Assembly (NCBI RefSeq): GCF_009695605.1
Contig: NZ_VUNQ01000008.1
Location: forward strand, 38,453-102,452
Length of the DNA: 64,000 nucleotides
Reading direction: 5' to 3'
Origin: Tissierella pigra
GTDB taxonomy: Bacteria > Bacillota > Clostridia > Tissierellales > Tissierellaceae
The notes under the pieces are model-generated. The model did not search any database, was not told the origin of the DNA, and worked only from the letters and a program-made list of their open reading frames with translations. Positions 35,752-43,035 of the stretch are shown one piece after another. A program made the position numbers and the translations under genes. The stretch's first letter is position 1. Each line of letters starts with the position of its first letter.

Positions 35752-35788
35752 TAAAATCACCTCACTTAGAATAATTTTCTGGCTTTGA

Positions 35789-36046
35789 TTATTTTATAAA
35801 GTTATAGTTATCAGGTATTCTGATATATCCCCTTATATTTTTATTCTTATTCCTTTTTACAGTTCCAGATACATTATTGATATTTCCTTCAGCGACTACT
35901 ATATAGCTATCATAATTTTCCAGCTACGTCCATTTAGGAAATAAATTAATTATTGGCTCAATGTTGGATTCAAGCCCCATAACATTTCCATGAAAACATC
36001 TTTGTGCTTCTAATTTAGCAATTTCAGCTAGCTTGTCTCTTTTCAT
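35789..36046 (-). pseudogene. Unidentified 85-codon gene with one in-frame TAG
   Basis: TAGGAGG then ATG (36046) opens MKRDKLAEIAKLEAQRCFHG to a TAG at 35926-35924 after 40 codons. The same frame then stays open for 44 more codons (LENYDSYIVVAEGNINNVSG onward, ending IPDNYNFIK) to TAA at 35789. An intact ribosome site plus a single stop in a coherent hydrophilic frame suggests a recently disabled gene. I do not recognise the family. Confidence 0.5.
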
Positions 36047-36091
36047 AAATCCTCCTATAAATAACAATATTTCTTTTTCTGTCTTACGTTT

Positions 36092-36961
36092 TTAAATCAA
36101 GGACTTTAAACACTCGATTACTATATCTGGTCTATCTATATATATTAGATGATCACTACCCGAAGCAATTATCAATTCCCCCTGATTAGATAATAGTGTC
36201 AATTCTTCTTGTAATTCACGCCATTTATTTTCATGTCTAACTGCTTCTTCCTCTGGAATATCATATTTCATCCAATCTCTAACAGATGCCATCTTATCCC
36301 TAGCAATTACTCTTAAAGGAACATCTGGGAATGTATCCATGCTTTTAATATCTTCTCCATCATGTATCCAATTTGCAAATTCATCTGCCACTGTCTTATA
36401 AAGATTTGGGTTGCCAAAAAACTCCACGACATCTTGTAACTCTTCACTACCTACATACTTCTCATATTTAGAGACCATATCTGTATTTTGACTAATAAGC
36501 TCTTCTCTGGATTCCAAAGATAATTCATTAAATAAATCAGCCATCTTATTTATTGAGGTATGAGAATTTATTATTGGAGTATCTAGGTTATCTAATTGTG
36601 CCAAGTTATATGAAGTTGAGTCCAATAGTACTATAGCTTTAATTTCATTGGGATACATTTTTGCATATTGTTGTACACATAGTCCACCGAAAGAATGTCC
36701 CATTAAAATATATTTTTCTTTGATTCCAATTTCTTTAAGCATTGTATTTAATTCGTATGCTATATTTCTTGTTGTTCTGGGGGATTTTGGAAGGCTACTC
36801 TTACCATATCCTTGTCTATGATAAATAATAACTGTAAAATAATCCTTTATCTCTTCAAAAAGTGGATACAAATCATAAAATGAATTCCCTATTCCTACAT
36901 CTATGACAAGTATTGTATTCCCATTACCAACAACTTTATATTCATAGTCCATATTATCCAC
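36092..36961 (-). CDS. Alpha/beta hydrolase
   Basis: A 289-residue alpha/beta-hydrolase. The nucleophile elbow GHSFGG is in YILMGHSFGGLCVQQYAKMY (~85-105), the oxyanion region lies near VIIYHRQGYGKSSLPKS, the acid around LRVIARDKM, and the catalytic His in ASGSDHLIYIDRPD near the C-terminus. The substrate is unknown; the fold covers esterases, haloperoxidases and peptidases. The GTG at 36961 is six bases after AGGAGG, so the ATG at 36952 is less likely and the TTG at 36976 sits inside the site. Confidence 0.85.
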   Translation of the reverse strand: MDNMDYEYKVVGNGNTILVIDVGIGNSFYDLYPLFEEIKDYFTVIIYHRQGYGKSSLPKSPRTTRNIAYELNTMLKEIGIKEKYILMGHSFGGLCVQQYAKMYPNEIKAIVLLDSTSYNLAQLDNLDTPIINSHTSINKMADLFNELSLESREELISQNTDMVSKYEKYVGSEELQDVVEFFGNPNLYKTVADEFANWIHDGEDIKSMDTFPDVPLRVIARDKMASVRDWMKYDIPEEEAVRHENKWRELQEELTLLSNQGELIIASGSDHLIYIDRPDIVIECLKSLI

Positions 36962-37058
36962 TTTTATCCTCCTCAAATAATGAATTTTATTTCAAAAAAC
37001 CTATATCAAACTAAAACTTGTATATAAATTATAAGAATTTCAATATTCTAATACTAAC

Positions 37059-37529
37059 CTATAAATCCATACTTAATCGAATCATATCTCTGCAAACAAT
37101 TCCATTTTCCATAATTTCTTCTTCATAATGTTTCGTAAAAAAGTCCTTATCCACACCTATTATACGAAACCCACATTTTTGGTATAATCCAAGTTGCTGC
37201 AAACTTGAATTTCCTGTTCCAATTTCTAATGTATTCGCCCCTTCCTTCCTAGCCATAAATATTGCATGTAAAACTAATTTTTTTCCAATTCCCTTTCCCT
37301 GCATATTTTCCTTTACTGCAACATTCACAAGTTCCATAGTATTTGGTCTAGTCTTTATTAATACATAGACTCCAACTATTTCATCTGTTTTATATACAAA
37401 GCAATTTCCCCTATATAAATAATCCTCTATAACATTTTTAGAAGGATCAGCTAATAATAATAATTCAAAGGGTATAGGGTCTTTATCATCTAATTTATAA
37501 ATATTATATTTTAATTCTTCCATTTTCAT
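37059..37529 (-). CDS. GNAT family N-acetyltransferase
   Basis: A 156-residue GNAT: VGVYVLIKTRPNTMELVNVA, VKENMQGKGIGKKLVLHAIF (acetyl-CoA loop ~73-92), then GTGNSSLQQLGLYQKCGFRI. The middle phrase matches AAC(6')/YitI-like GNATs. The ribosome site is weak (ATG 37529, with another ATG six bases on), so the start is approximate. Acceptor unknown. Confidence 0.84.
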   Translation of the reverse strand: MKMEELKYNIYKLDDKDPIPFELLLLADPSKNVIEDYLYRGNCFVYKTDEIVGVYVLIKTRPNTMELVNVAVKENMQGKGIGKKLVLHAIFMARKEGANTLEIGTGNSSLQQLGLYQKCGFRIIGVDKDFFTKHYEEEIMENGIVCRDMIRLSMDL

Positions 37530-37665
37530 AGTCTATTTTTTAGTAAGGGAGTGTATAATAAGTATCCTTACTAAAGCTTGCCTCCATTCTTTTTATACTA
37601 TTTTCTGTATATAACATGTTAATAAATTTATTAATAATTCTCATATAAGAATATTGCGAAACAGA

Positions 37666-37992
37666 CTAAGCATTATGGCACTCTAAATAATCAACCCTTT
37701 TTCCAGTCTTTATAGCGTATTCTATTTCAACTTTTGTACTTTCGCCTATATATCCATTTTTGTTAATCACATAAATTTCATCCGACATATCAATTTTTCT
37801 TTTATGTATATCATCAAGCATTACTTTAATTTCAGGAGTTATGACATTTTCAAACTCACCATCTGCATGTCCAAACAATCCTACTGAAATAACTATATTC
37901 CCTTCTAGAGTTAATTGTTTTTGTACTTTCAAAAACTCATCTTTAAACCTCGTACTCCCACACAAAGTTATTACTTTATACTTTCCTACCAT
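37666..37992 (-). CDS. DUF4406 / nucleoside-deoxyribosyltransferase-like protein
   Basis: A 108-residue single-domain protein: YKVITLCGSTRFKDEFLKVQ at the N-terminus, then DIHKRKIDMSDEIYVINKNG and YIGESTKVEIEYAIKTGKRV. The CGSTRF start and the Ser-Asp-Glu plus GESTKxEIEYA blocks are typical of the small Rossmann-like family related to nucleoside 2-deoxyribosyltransferases; it may bind or cleave nucleotides. ATG 37992 follows GGAGGATATT. Confidence 0.75.
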   Translation of the reverse strand: MVGKYKVITLCGSTRFKDEFLKVQKQLTLEGNIVISVGLFGHADGEFENVITPEIKVMLDDIHKRKIDMSDEIYVINKNGYIGESTKVEIEYAIKTGKRVDYLECHNA

Positions 37993-38053
37993 AATATCCT
38001 CCATTTAATTTGCATTATTTTACTGATGTGACGCTAAGATTTACTATTGCGAC

Positions 38054-38241
38054 TTATTTAATACTTTTTAATTTTCCTAGTTGCTCTTTTAATATTTTGT
38101 TTTCATCTTTAAGTTCTTCCATTTCAACTGACTGAATAATTAAGTTTTACTTATCTTCTTTAAGTTTCTTAATTTCTTCATCTAGTTGCCTAATTTCATC
38201 GTCTTTAGCCTTTATTTTTTCAAATAAATCTAAGATACCAA
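38054..38241 (-). pseudogene. Remnant of a coiled-coil coding sequence
   Basis: Directly after the GNAT stop, a minus-strand frame reads LFEKIKAKDDEIRQLDEEIK then KLKEDK, hits TAA (38149-38147), then continues in the same frame as MEELKDENKILKEQLGKLKS to a final TAA at 38054. The heptad pattern is continuous across the stop. It has no start codon or ribosome site. A decayed tail of a larger protein, origin unknown. Confidence 0.4.
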
Positions 38242-38721
38242 CTAATATTGTCCAATATATTCCATATAATAAAATTCATCTTCTGAGTCATCAAAAGTCT
38301 TTTTTATATATTTATCTTTAATTTTAAAACCAACATTTATATAACAATTAATTGCCCTTTTATTAAAACTTCTTACTTCAAGTGCTATCCTATTATTAGG
38401 AAACTTTCTTTTACATTCTTCGATTAACAATTTCATAATATCTTTTCCATATCCTTTTCCACAACAACATGGTTTTAGTCCAATTCCTATATATACCTTA
38501 TCATCTTTTAGGCTTATTCTACCATAAGAAATCAATTTACTATTTAAAACTATAGAAACAAATTCTGATTTCCTTTTCTCTTCTATTGACAGTTCCCATC
38601 TATTCTTTACTACAGTTTCCCAGTCTGAAAAATTATATATTGAATATTCTCCTTCATATCTCCAATTACAAATCTCTTTAGCTTGTTCTTCTGATAGCTC
38701 CATAAGGGTATAATCATCCAT
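38242..38721 (-). CDS. GNAT family N-acetyltransferase
   Basis: A 159-residue GNAT: MDDYTLMELSEEQAKEICNW, RYEGEYSIYNFSDWETVV, VYIGIGLKPCCCGKGYGKDI (acetyl-CoA loop, with an odd Cys triplet), then EVRSFNKRAINCYINVGFKI. The ICNWRYEGEYSIYNF start is shared by a common GNAT subgroup of Firmicutes. ATG 38721 is at better distance from AAGGAG than 38727. Target unknown. Confidence 0.86.
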   Translation of the reverse strand: MDDYTLMELSEEQAKEICNWRYEGEYSIYNFSDWETVVKNRWELSIEEKRKSEFVSIVLNSKLISYGRISLKDDKVYIGIGLKPCCCGKGYGKDIMKLLIEECKRKFPNNRIALEVRSFNKRAINCYINVGFKIKDKYIKKTFDDSEDEFYYMEYIGQY

Positions 38722-38727
38722 AAACAT

Positions 38728-39057
38728 CTCTCCTTATATTAAGTTTTTCATATAGTACCTATCTAAAGGTCAGTATAATATCACAATTCACTTAATACGC
38801 AATATTAAAATTCAATCTATTATCTGACTTTCCTACAAGATTTCTAACAATATAATATTCTACAATTTTTTCTAAACTCCTTCTTTTATCATTAAATCCT
38901 TTTCAATAAAAAACAAAGCAAATAATATCTCTCATTTATATAAAATATGGTCTAAATAACGCTTATATAAAACTGGTGACAATATTCTGAAAATATGGTA
39001 TGATGGCTAAAACAAGAATTTAAACTTTTAATTACCATTAAAATAGGGGGTTATAGT
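38728..39057 (+). promoter_or_regulatory. Divergent intergenic region with promoter for the GyrI-like gene
   Basis: GTGACA (38976-38981), 17-base spacer, TATGAT (38999-39004), then an AGGGGG ribosome site before ATG 39058. The rest (38728-38975) is AT-rich with no recognised feature. Confidence 0.5.
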
Positions 39058-39534
39058 ATGAAGTTTAGGATTATATCATTGCCAGCATTTAAAGCAGCTT
39101 CATCAGGTGTGGATAAAAATTTTGATTTTTCTCCATCAGGTATTTTGGGAAAATTCAATGACTATTTTTCTATCATCAAACCATCTGATAGGGATAGTTT
39201 TTTGCCACGAGATTTCTTATGCTTTGATGAAGAAAAACAGGGACTTATATGGATATTTGCACTTAGCGAAGATATAGATAGTGGTGGAAATGAAGTAATT
39301 GATTTTGACGGAGGTTTGTACCTGACATACGCATACAAAGATGGCGATGACGATATTAGGACAAAACTCTATAATGAAGCTTTAAAATATATTGAAGAAT
39401 CCGAGGTCTTTGAACTAGACATAAGACCAAATCATTATTCCATGGGACATATTATTACTCCTCCTGAAGTTATTGAAGCTCAAGGCTGGGCTCAAATGGA
39501 AGCCTTTATTCCAATTAAGTTAAAAGATAATTAA
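39058..39534 (+). CDS. Stand-alone GyrI-like small-molecule-binding protein
   Basis: A 158-residue protein with the GyrI-like fold and no DNA-binding domain: FRIISLPAFKAASSGVDKNF, GLIWIFALSEDIDSGGNEVI, DFDGGLYLTYAYKDGDDDIR, PNHYSMGHIITPPEVIEAQG and MEAFIPIKLK. The ends match the effector domains of AraC- and MerR-type regulators, including two in this window. Stand-alone members may bind or hydrolyse cyclopropanoid-type small molecules, or sequester ligands. Transcribed alone on the plus strand. Confidence 0.8.
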   Translation: MKFRIISLPAFKAASSGVDKNFDFSPSGILGKFNDYFSIIKPSDRDSFLPRDFLCFDEEKQGLIWIFALSEDIDSGGNEVIDFDGGLYLTYAYKDGDDDIRTKLYNEALKYIEESEVFELDIRPNHYSMGHIITPPEVIEAQGWAQMEAFIPIKLKDN

Positions 39535-39593
39535 AATCTTGTAATAGTCACTTGTAGAAAACCTTAGATTGATTTTATCGGATTCAAGCTATG

Positions 39594-39650
39594 AGTTGTT
39601 TAGAGATAAAAAATACTTACACCATAGATACTCTATTTATCTCGACAACT
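39594..39650. repeat. Imperfect long inverted repeat
   Basis: Arms 39594-39610 and 39636-39650 (AGTTGT, then GAGATAAA, with complements) can form a stem of ~14 bp with one break and a ~25-base loop, downstream of the GyrI-like gene. No T-run follows; function unknown. Confidence 0.4.
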
Positions 39651-39673
39651 TAGTATAATCCATAAGATATAAA

Positions 39674-39703
39674 TAAATGGAAGTCAAAAATGACTTCCAT
39701 TTA
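39674..39703. terminator. Hairpin downstream of the GyrI-like gene
   Basis: Perfect 13-bp stem (39674-39686 / 39691-39703) with AAAA loop. Probably the plus-strand terminator, although 140 bp past the stop. Confidence 0.6.
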
Positions 39704-39735
39704 AAATATAACGTTTTCAATACTATCTTAAATCA

Positions 39736-39773
39736 AAAACAAGGCAAATAGTATTATCTCTTTGCCTTGTTTT
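39736..39773. terminator. Terminator for the Rid-family gene
   Basis: Perfect 13-bp stem AAAACAAGGCAAA (39736-39748) / complement (39761-39773), with A/T runs in the arms, downstream of the minus-strand Rid gene. Confidence 0.65.
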
Positions 39774-39858
39774 ATCAAAGATTAAGCAAAATTCATATAA
39801 TATCCTCGTATATTAATCTCACTTTTTTATATATAAACTCTTACATCAGATCCCATGA

Positions 39859-40224
39859 TTATCCCTTAAATGCTATAGCATCAAGTTGAAATTGAAGTCC
39901 ATCCTTTCCACCGCCATGAGCAAATTCTGTTTGTATTGATTTTCGAGCAGGATATTTTCCATTAAATCTTTCTTTTATTACCTTTTCTAACACTGGTATA
40001 TTCCAAATATCTCTAAACATACAATCAATTTTTACAACTGATTCTAATGTCAAACCAATTGATTTCAATCTTTCCTCCAAATGGTCAAATGCACCATTAA
40101 TCTGATTTTCTATGGGTTGTCCAATATTGCCAACACAATAATTTATAAAAGCAAAATCACCAGCTTCAACTATTCCTGAATGTACCCAGTCTTGGTTTAT
40201 ATCACTTCTGACAATTTCTCTCAT
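39859..40224 (-). CDS. Rid (YjgF/YER057c/UK114) family protein
   Basis: A 121-residue protein of the Rid superfamily: QDWVHSGIVEAGDFAFINYC, QINGAFDHLEERLKSIGLTL, ESVVKIDCMFRDIWNIPVLE, and YPARKSIQTEFAHGGGKDGL. The PAR(K)S motif carries the arginine used by imine deaminases, but the tail (QLDAIA) departs from the usual VEI.AIA, so activity on 2-aminoacrylate is plausible, not assured. AAGGAGGA precedes the ATG. Confidence 0.82.
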   Translation of the reverse strand: MREIVRSDINQDWVHSGIVEAGDFAFINYCVGNIGQPIENQINGAFDHLEERLKSIGLTLESVVKIDCMFRDIWNIPVLEKVIKERFNGKYPARKSIQTEFAHGGGKDGLQFQLDAIAFKG

Positions 40225-40291
40225 ATAATTTTCCTCCTTATTGACTAGTTTAATTTTAAAGTCATTTAACTACTCCATCATTATAACAATA

Positions 40292-41047
40292 TTAACCAAG
40301 ATGTTTTGTAAACCATTCCGTAGCTAATTTTATTACTATATGAAAATGCTCAAGGAAACTATGATCTGCTCCATCAATAACTTCTAATTTTGAGTCCTTT
40401 GAAAGCAATGCCATTGCTGATTTGGACCTATCATAGAGTAACTTTTCTTCCTCATCATTATTTCCATGGATTATTAGAACTGGACAATTAACATCCTTTA
40501 ATAGCTCCCTCTGATTAATCAACTCAAAATCTTTTAGAATTCTTTCGTCAATTATAGTCTTCTTTCTCTGTTCTTGTGGTGTATACTGTGTCAAATATCC
40601 TTTTTCCTCCAGTTCTTCCATTTGTTCTTTTGTAAAAAATTCATACCAGTTATACTTCATCGAATCGGTTGCAGCACCTGATAACACCATTGTTATTATT
40701 TCAGGAGTGTAATTTTTTAAACAAATAAGAGTTCCAAGACTATGACCATACAGTGCAATTTTTTTATATCCTTTTGACTTTACAAATTGAATTGCAGACT
40801 TCAGATCATCTGCTTCTTTTTCAACAGTCAAAATATCATCATCACTTTCTCCACATCCACTAAAATCAAAAAGTAAAGCGTTGTAACCTGATTTATTAAA
40901 TGCTGTAGCAAGTCTTTCAAATCGTCCCTTTGAATGTTTATTCGACATAAAGCCATGGCACATTATAATTATTGATTCAGAAGTGGACGGGTATAGATGT
41001 CCAACTAAGTTTAAGTTCCTTGAATTCCTAAATGTAACTCGTTCCAT
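40292..41047 (-). CDS. Alpha/beta hydrolase (serine esterase-like)
   Basis: A 251-residue hydrolase: IIIMCHGFMSNKHSKGRFER, LLFDFSGCGESDDD (oxyanion turn), IALYGHSLGTLICLKNY (nucleophile Ser in GHSLG, ~100), VLIIHGNNDEEEKLLYDRSK (catalytic acid) and VIDGADHSFLEHFH (His). Matches cytosolic acyl-esterase/thioesterase-like proteins of the Firmicute YhaG/feruloyl-esterase type; substrate unknown. GAGGAGGA precedes the ATG. Confidence 0.87.
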   Translation of the reverse strand: MERVTFRNSRNLNLVGHLYPSTSESIIIMCHGFMSNKHSKGRFERLATAFNKSGYNALLFDFSGCGESDDDILTVEKEADDLKSAIQFVKSKGYKKIALYGHSLGTLICLKNYTPEIITMVLSGAATDSMKYNWYEFFTKEQMEELEEKGYLTQYTPQEQRKKTIIDERILKDFELINQRELLKDVNCPVLIIHGNNDEEEKLLYDRSKSAMALLSKDSKLEVIDGADHSFLEHFHIVIKLATEWFTKHLG

Positions 41048-41113
41048 TATGGTTCCTCCTCAACAATCTATCTTCTATCTCCAATTTAATTTAAATAGTT
41101 TATCATACTTCAT

Positions 41114-41929
41114 TTAAATGTCAAACCAATAAACTTTATTTTTTTTAAAGAACTGAAATCCAACTCTTTCAGCTGTTTTTCTTGAAGCTATGTTAGAATC
41201 CATACAATCCCATTGTGCTATAACTCCATTATCTATACATTCATTTACGAAATAACATGCTAAGGCAAATGCTAATCCTTTCTTTCTATGACTATTTTCA
41301 GTTTCAATATCAATTGGTATTATATTTTTAAACCTAGCTGTTCCAAGAATAACAGCAACTATTTCATTTTGATTAACTGCTACATACCCTATACTTTTAT
41401 TTAAAAAATTATCATAAGTACCCCAAGACTCTAATAATCTTTCAGCTAAAAAATCCTTATTTTCAAATAGACCACTTTCTAACTTCTTTAAAAATTCATA
41501 ATCAACTTTAAATATCTCATATCCATCTGGAACAATATTATTTCCATTATATTTATCAGTCTTTCGAAGTATATATTCATCTTCACTCTGAATAACTTGA
41601 TTATTAAATATGTCCAAAATATATGGTTTTGTTTTTTCTGATTCGACAGAAAACTCAAAATAATCAATACCCTTACCCTTTAACTGGTGAAACATATTTT
41701 CTAGTAGAAAATCTTTGAATTTATTATATATCTGAATATTACTAGGTTCTCCTAATATTGAAAAACTATCTGCTGCAAATGAATACACCAATGCAATATT
41801 AGGATTATCTAAGTCATCAACCCACATATCACCTTTACATTCTCCAGCAACAATTCCTGAAAAATTTGGACTATCATCATATGTTAATTTTTCAATAGCT
41901 TTTAAACTAAGTTTATCTACTTTAAACAA
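41114..41929 (-). CDS. GNAT_acetyltran (ZmaR-like) family protein
   Basis: A 271-residue protein of the two-domain GNAT family that includes zwittermicin-resistance ZmaR. It reads SPNFSGIVAGECKGDMWVDD, NPNIALVYSFAADSFSILGE, then a GNAT half with IGYVAVNQNEIVAVILGTAR, FKNIIPIDIETENSHRKKGL (acetyl-CoA loop) and AQWDCMDSNIASRKTAERVG. TTG start (41929) is nine bases after AAGGAG. It may acetylate an antibiotic or other amine; unproven. Confidence 0.83.
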   Translation of the reverse strand: MFKVDKLSLKAIEKLTYDDSPNFSGIVAGECKGDMWVDDLDNPNIALVYSFAADSFSILGEPSNIQIYNKFKDFLLENMFHQLKGKGIDYFEFSVESEKTKPYILDIFNNQVIQSEDEYILRKTDKYNGNNIVPDGYEIFKVDYEFLKKLESGLFENKDFLAERLLESWGTYDNFLNKSIGYVAVNQNEIVAVILGTARFKNIIPIDIETENSHRKKGLAFALACYFVNECIDNGVIAQWDCMDSNIASRKTAERVGFQFFKKNKVYWFDI

Positions 41930-42073
41930 CTATATCCACTCCTTAATTATATAATTCATCCCCAAAATTAACTTTTTACTGATATTCAAAATCATTTTTA
42001 TTGATAATGAACTCATTGGATTATGACAACTACTCCTATATATCTTAGTATTTATCACATTTCCTAATCAAAT

Positions 42074-42841
42074 TTATTTATTAATATTAAGTAAATAAAT
42101 ATCTTTATAAATATTTATCCACTCTTGGCTGTCTATACTTATAAAAGGCTTTTCTGGATAATCATATCTAGCTGGTATTTCAGTTATAGTTCCATCTTCA
42201 ATAGTTGTCATAGTTACTTCACTACTGGCTTGGTTATCAGCCCAAGGAATAAGATACTCTTTTTTATATACTTTCATTAGGTGGCTTCTTTCTTCTCCTT
42301 CAATTTCTGTAATTACTATATCAAACATATTGTAGTATTCAATATGTTTTTTCATAATATTAACAGCGTTATTGGTATACTCATAAGATTGTTTAAATAC
42401 ATCTAAATCCCTTTCACTTAACTCATATTTTTTCATGGAATAACCATCATATTGTTCCCTACCAAATAAATCATCAATATTATAATAAAAGTAAGAATAC
42501 GCCCTGTTAAAATCATACTCTTCTTTCACACTAAAAAAATTAAATTCTTTAAACTTCATTGATATTTCATTAACCTCATCTAAACTTTGTAAATATACGT
42601 AAAATCGGTGATTTAGATATTCTAAATCATTATCAAAGATATACTGATTTTTAATTGCATTTTCAATGATTTCATTAGAATTTATCATATAATCACAAAC
42701 TCTATAAAAATGCTGATTAAGTTTTTCATTTGTATACTCTTTATATTTTTTCTGATTTTGATTGTATTTGGATAATACTAATGTAATTGCTACCATTAGT
42801 ATTATTATAACTATAGATATTATTTTACTTCTATTTCTCAT
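42074..42841 (-). CDS. Hypothetical membrane-anchored protein
   Basis: A 255-residue protein with one N-terminal membrane segment (residues ~6-24, IISIVIIILMVAITLVLS), then a largely helical, charged extracytoplasmic part rich in Tyr, Asn and Glu, e.g. ENAIKNQYIFDNDLEYLNHR, and a beta-looking C-terminus with EVTMTTIEDGTITEIPARYD. No family recognised. ATG 42841 follows GGAGTG. Stands alone upstream of the ileS terminator. Confidence 0.7.
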   Translation of the reverse strand: MRNRSKIISIVIIILMVAITLVLSKYNQNQKKYKEYTNEKLNQHFYRVCDYMINSNEIIENAIKNQYIFDNDLEYLNHRFYVYLQSLDEVNEISMKFKEFNFFSVKEEYDFNRAYSYFYYNIDDLFGREQYDGYSMKKYELSERDLDVFKQSYEYTNNAVNIMKKHIEYYNMFDIVITEIEGEERSHLMKVYKKEYLIPWADNQASSEVTMTTIEDGTITEIPARYDYPEKPFISIDSQEWINIYKDIYLLNINK

Positions 42842-42996
42842 ATTATCACACTCCAAAACATCTTAGATAATCAAAAATACTAAGTTCCTAGTATCATACA
42901 CCTATGGACTCAATCCTTTTTTGTCTTATATACTAATTCTACAAATCCTTCCAAATTCCTTCTTTTTCTATGGTTTGTTTTTATCTATATACCAAA

Positions 42997-43026
42997 CAAG
43001 GTAGATAACTCTCGCTATCTACCTTG
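42997..43026 (-). terminator. Terminator after ileS
   Basis: An 11-bp stem CAAGGTAGATA (42997-43007) / complement (43016-43026) with an eight-base loop, 10 bp past the ileS stop. Confidence 0.8.
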
Positions 43027-43035
43027 CTTTTATTT

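Noticed and set aside
42072..42100. AT-only hairpin at the stop of the 42.1-kb gene
   Set aside because: No G-C pairs in the stem; too weak to call a terminator.
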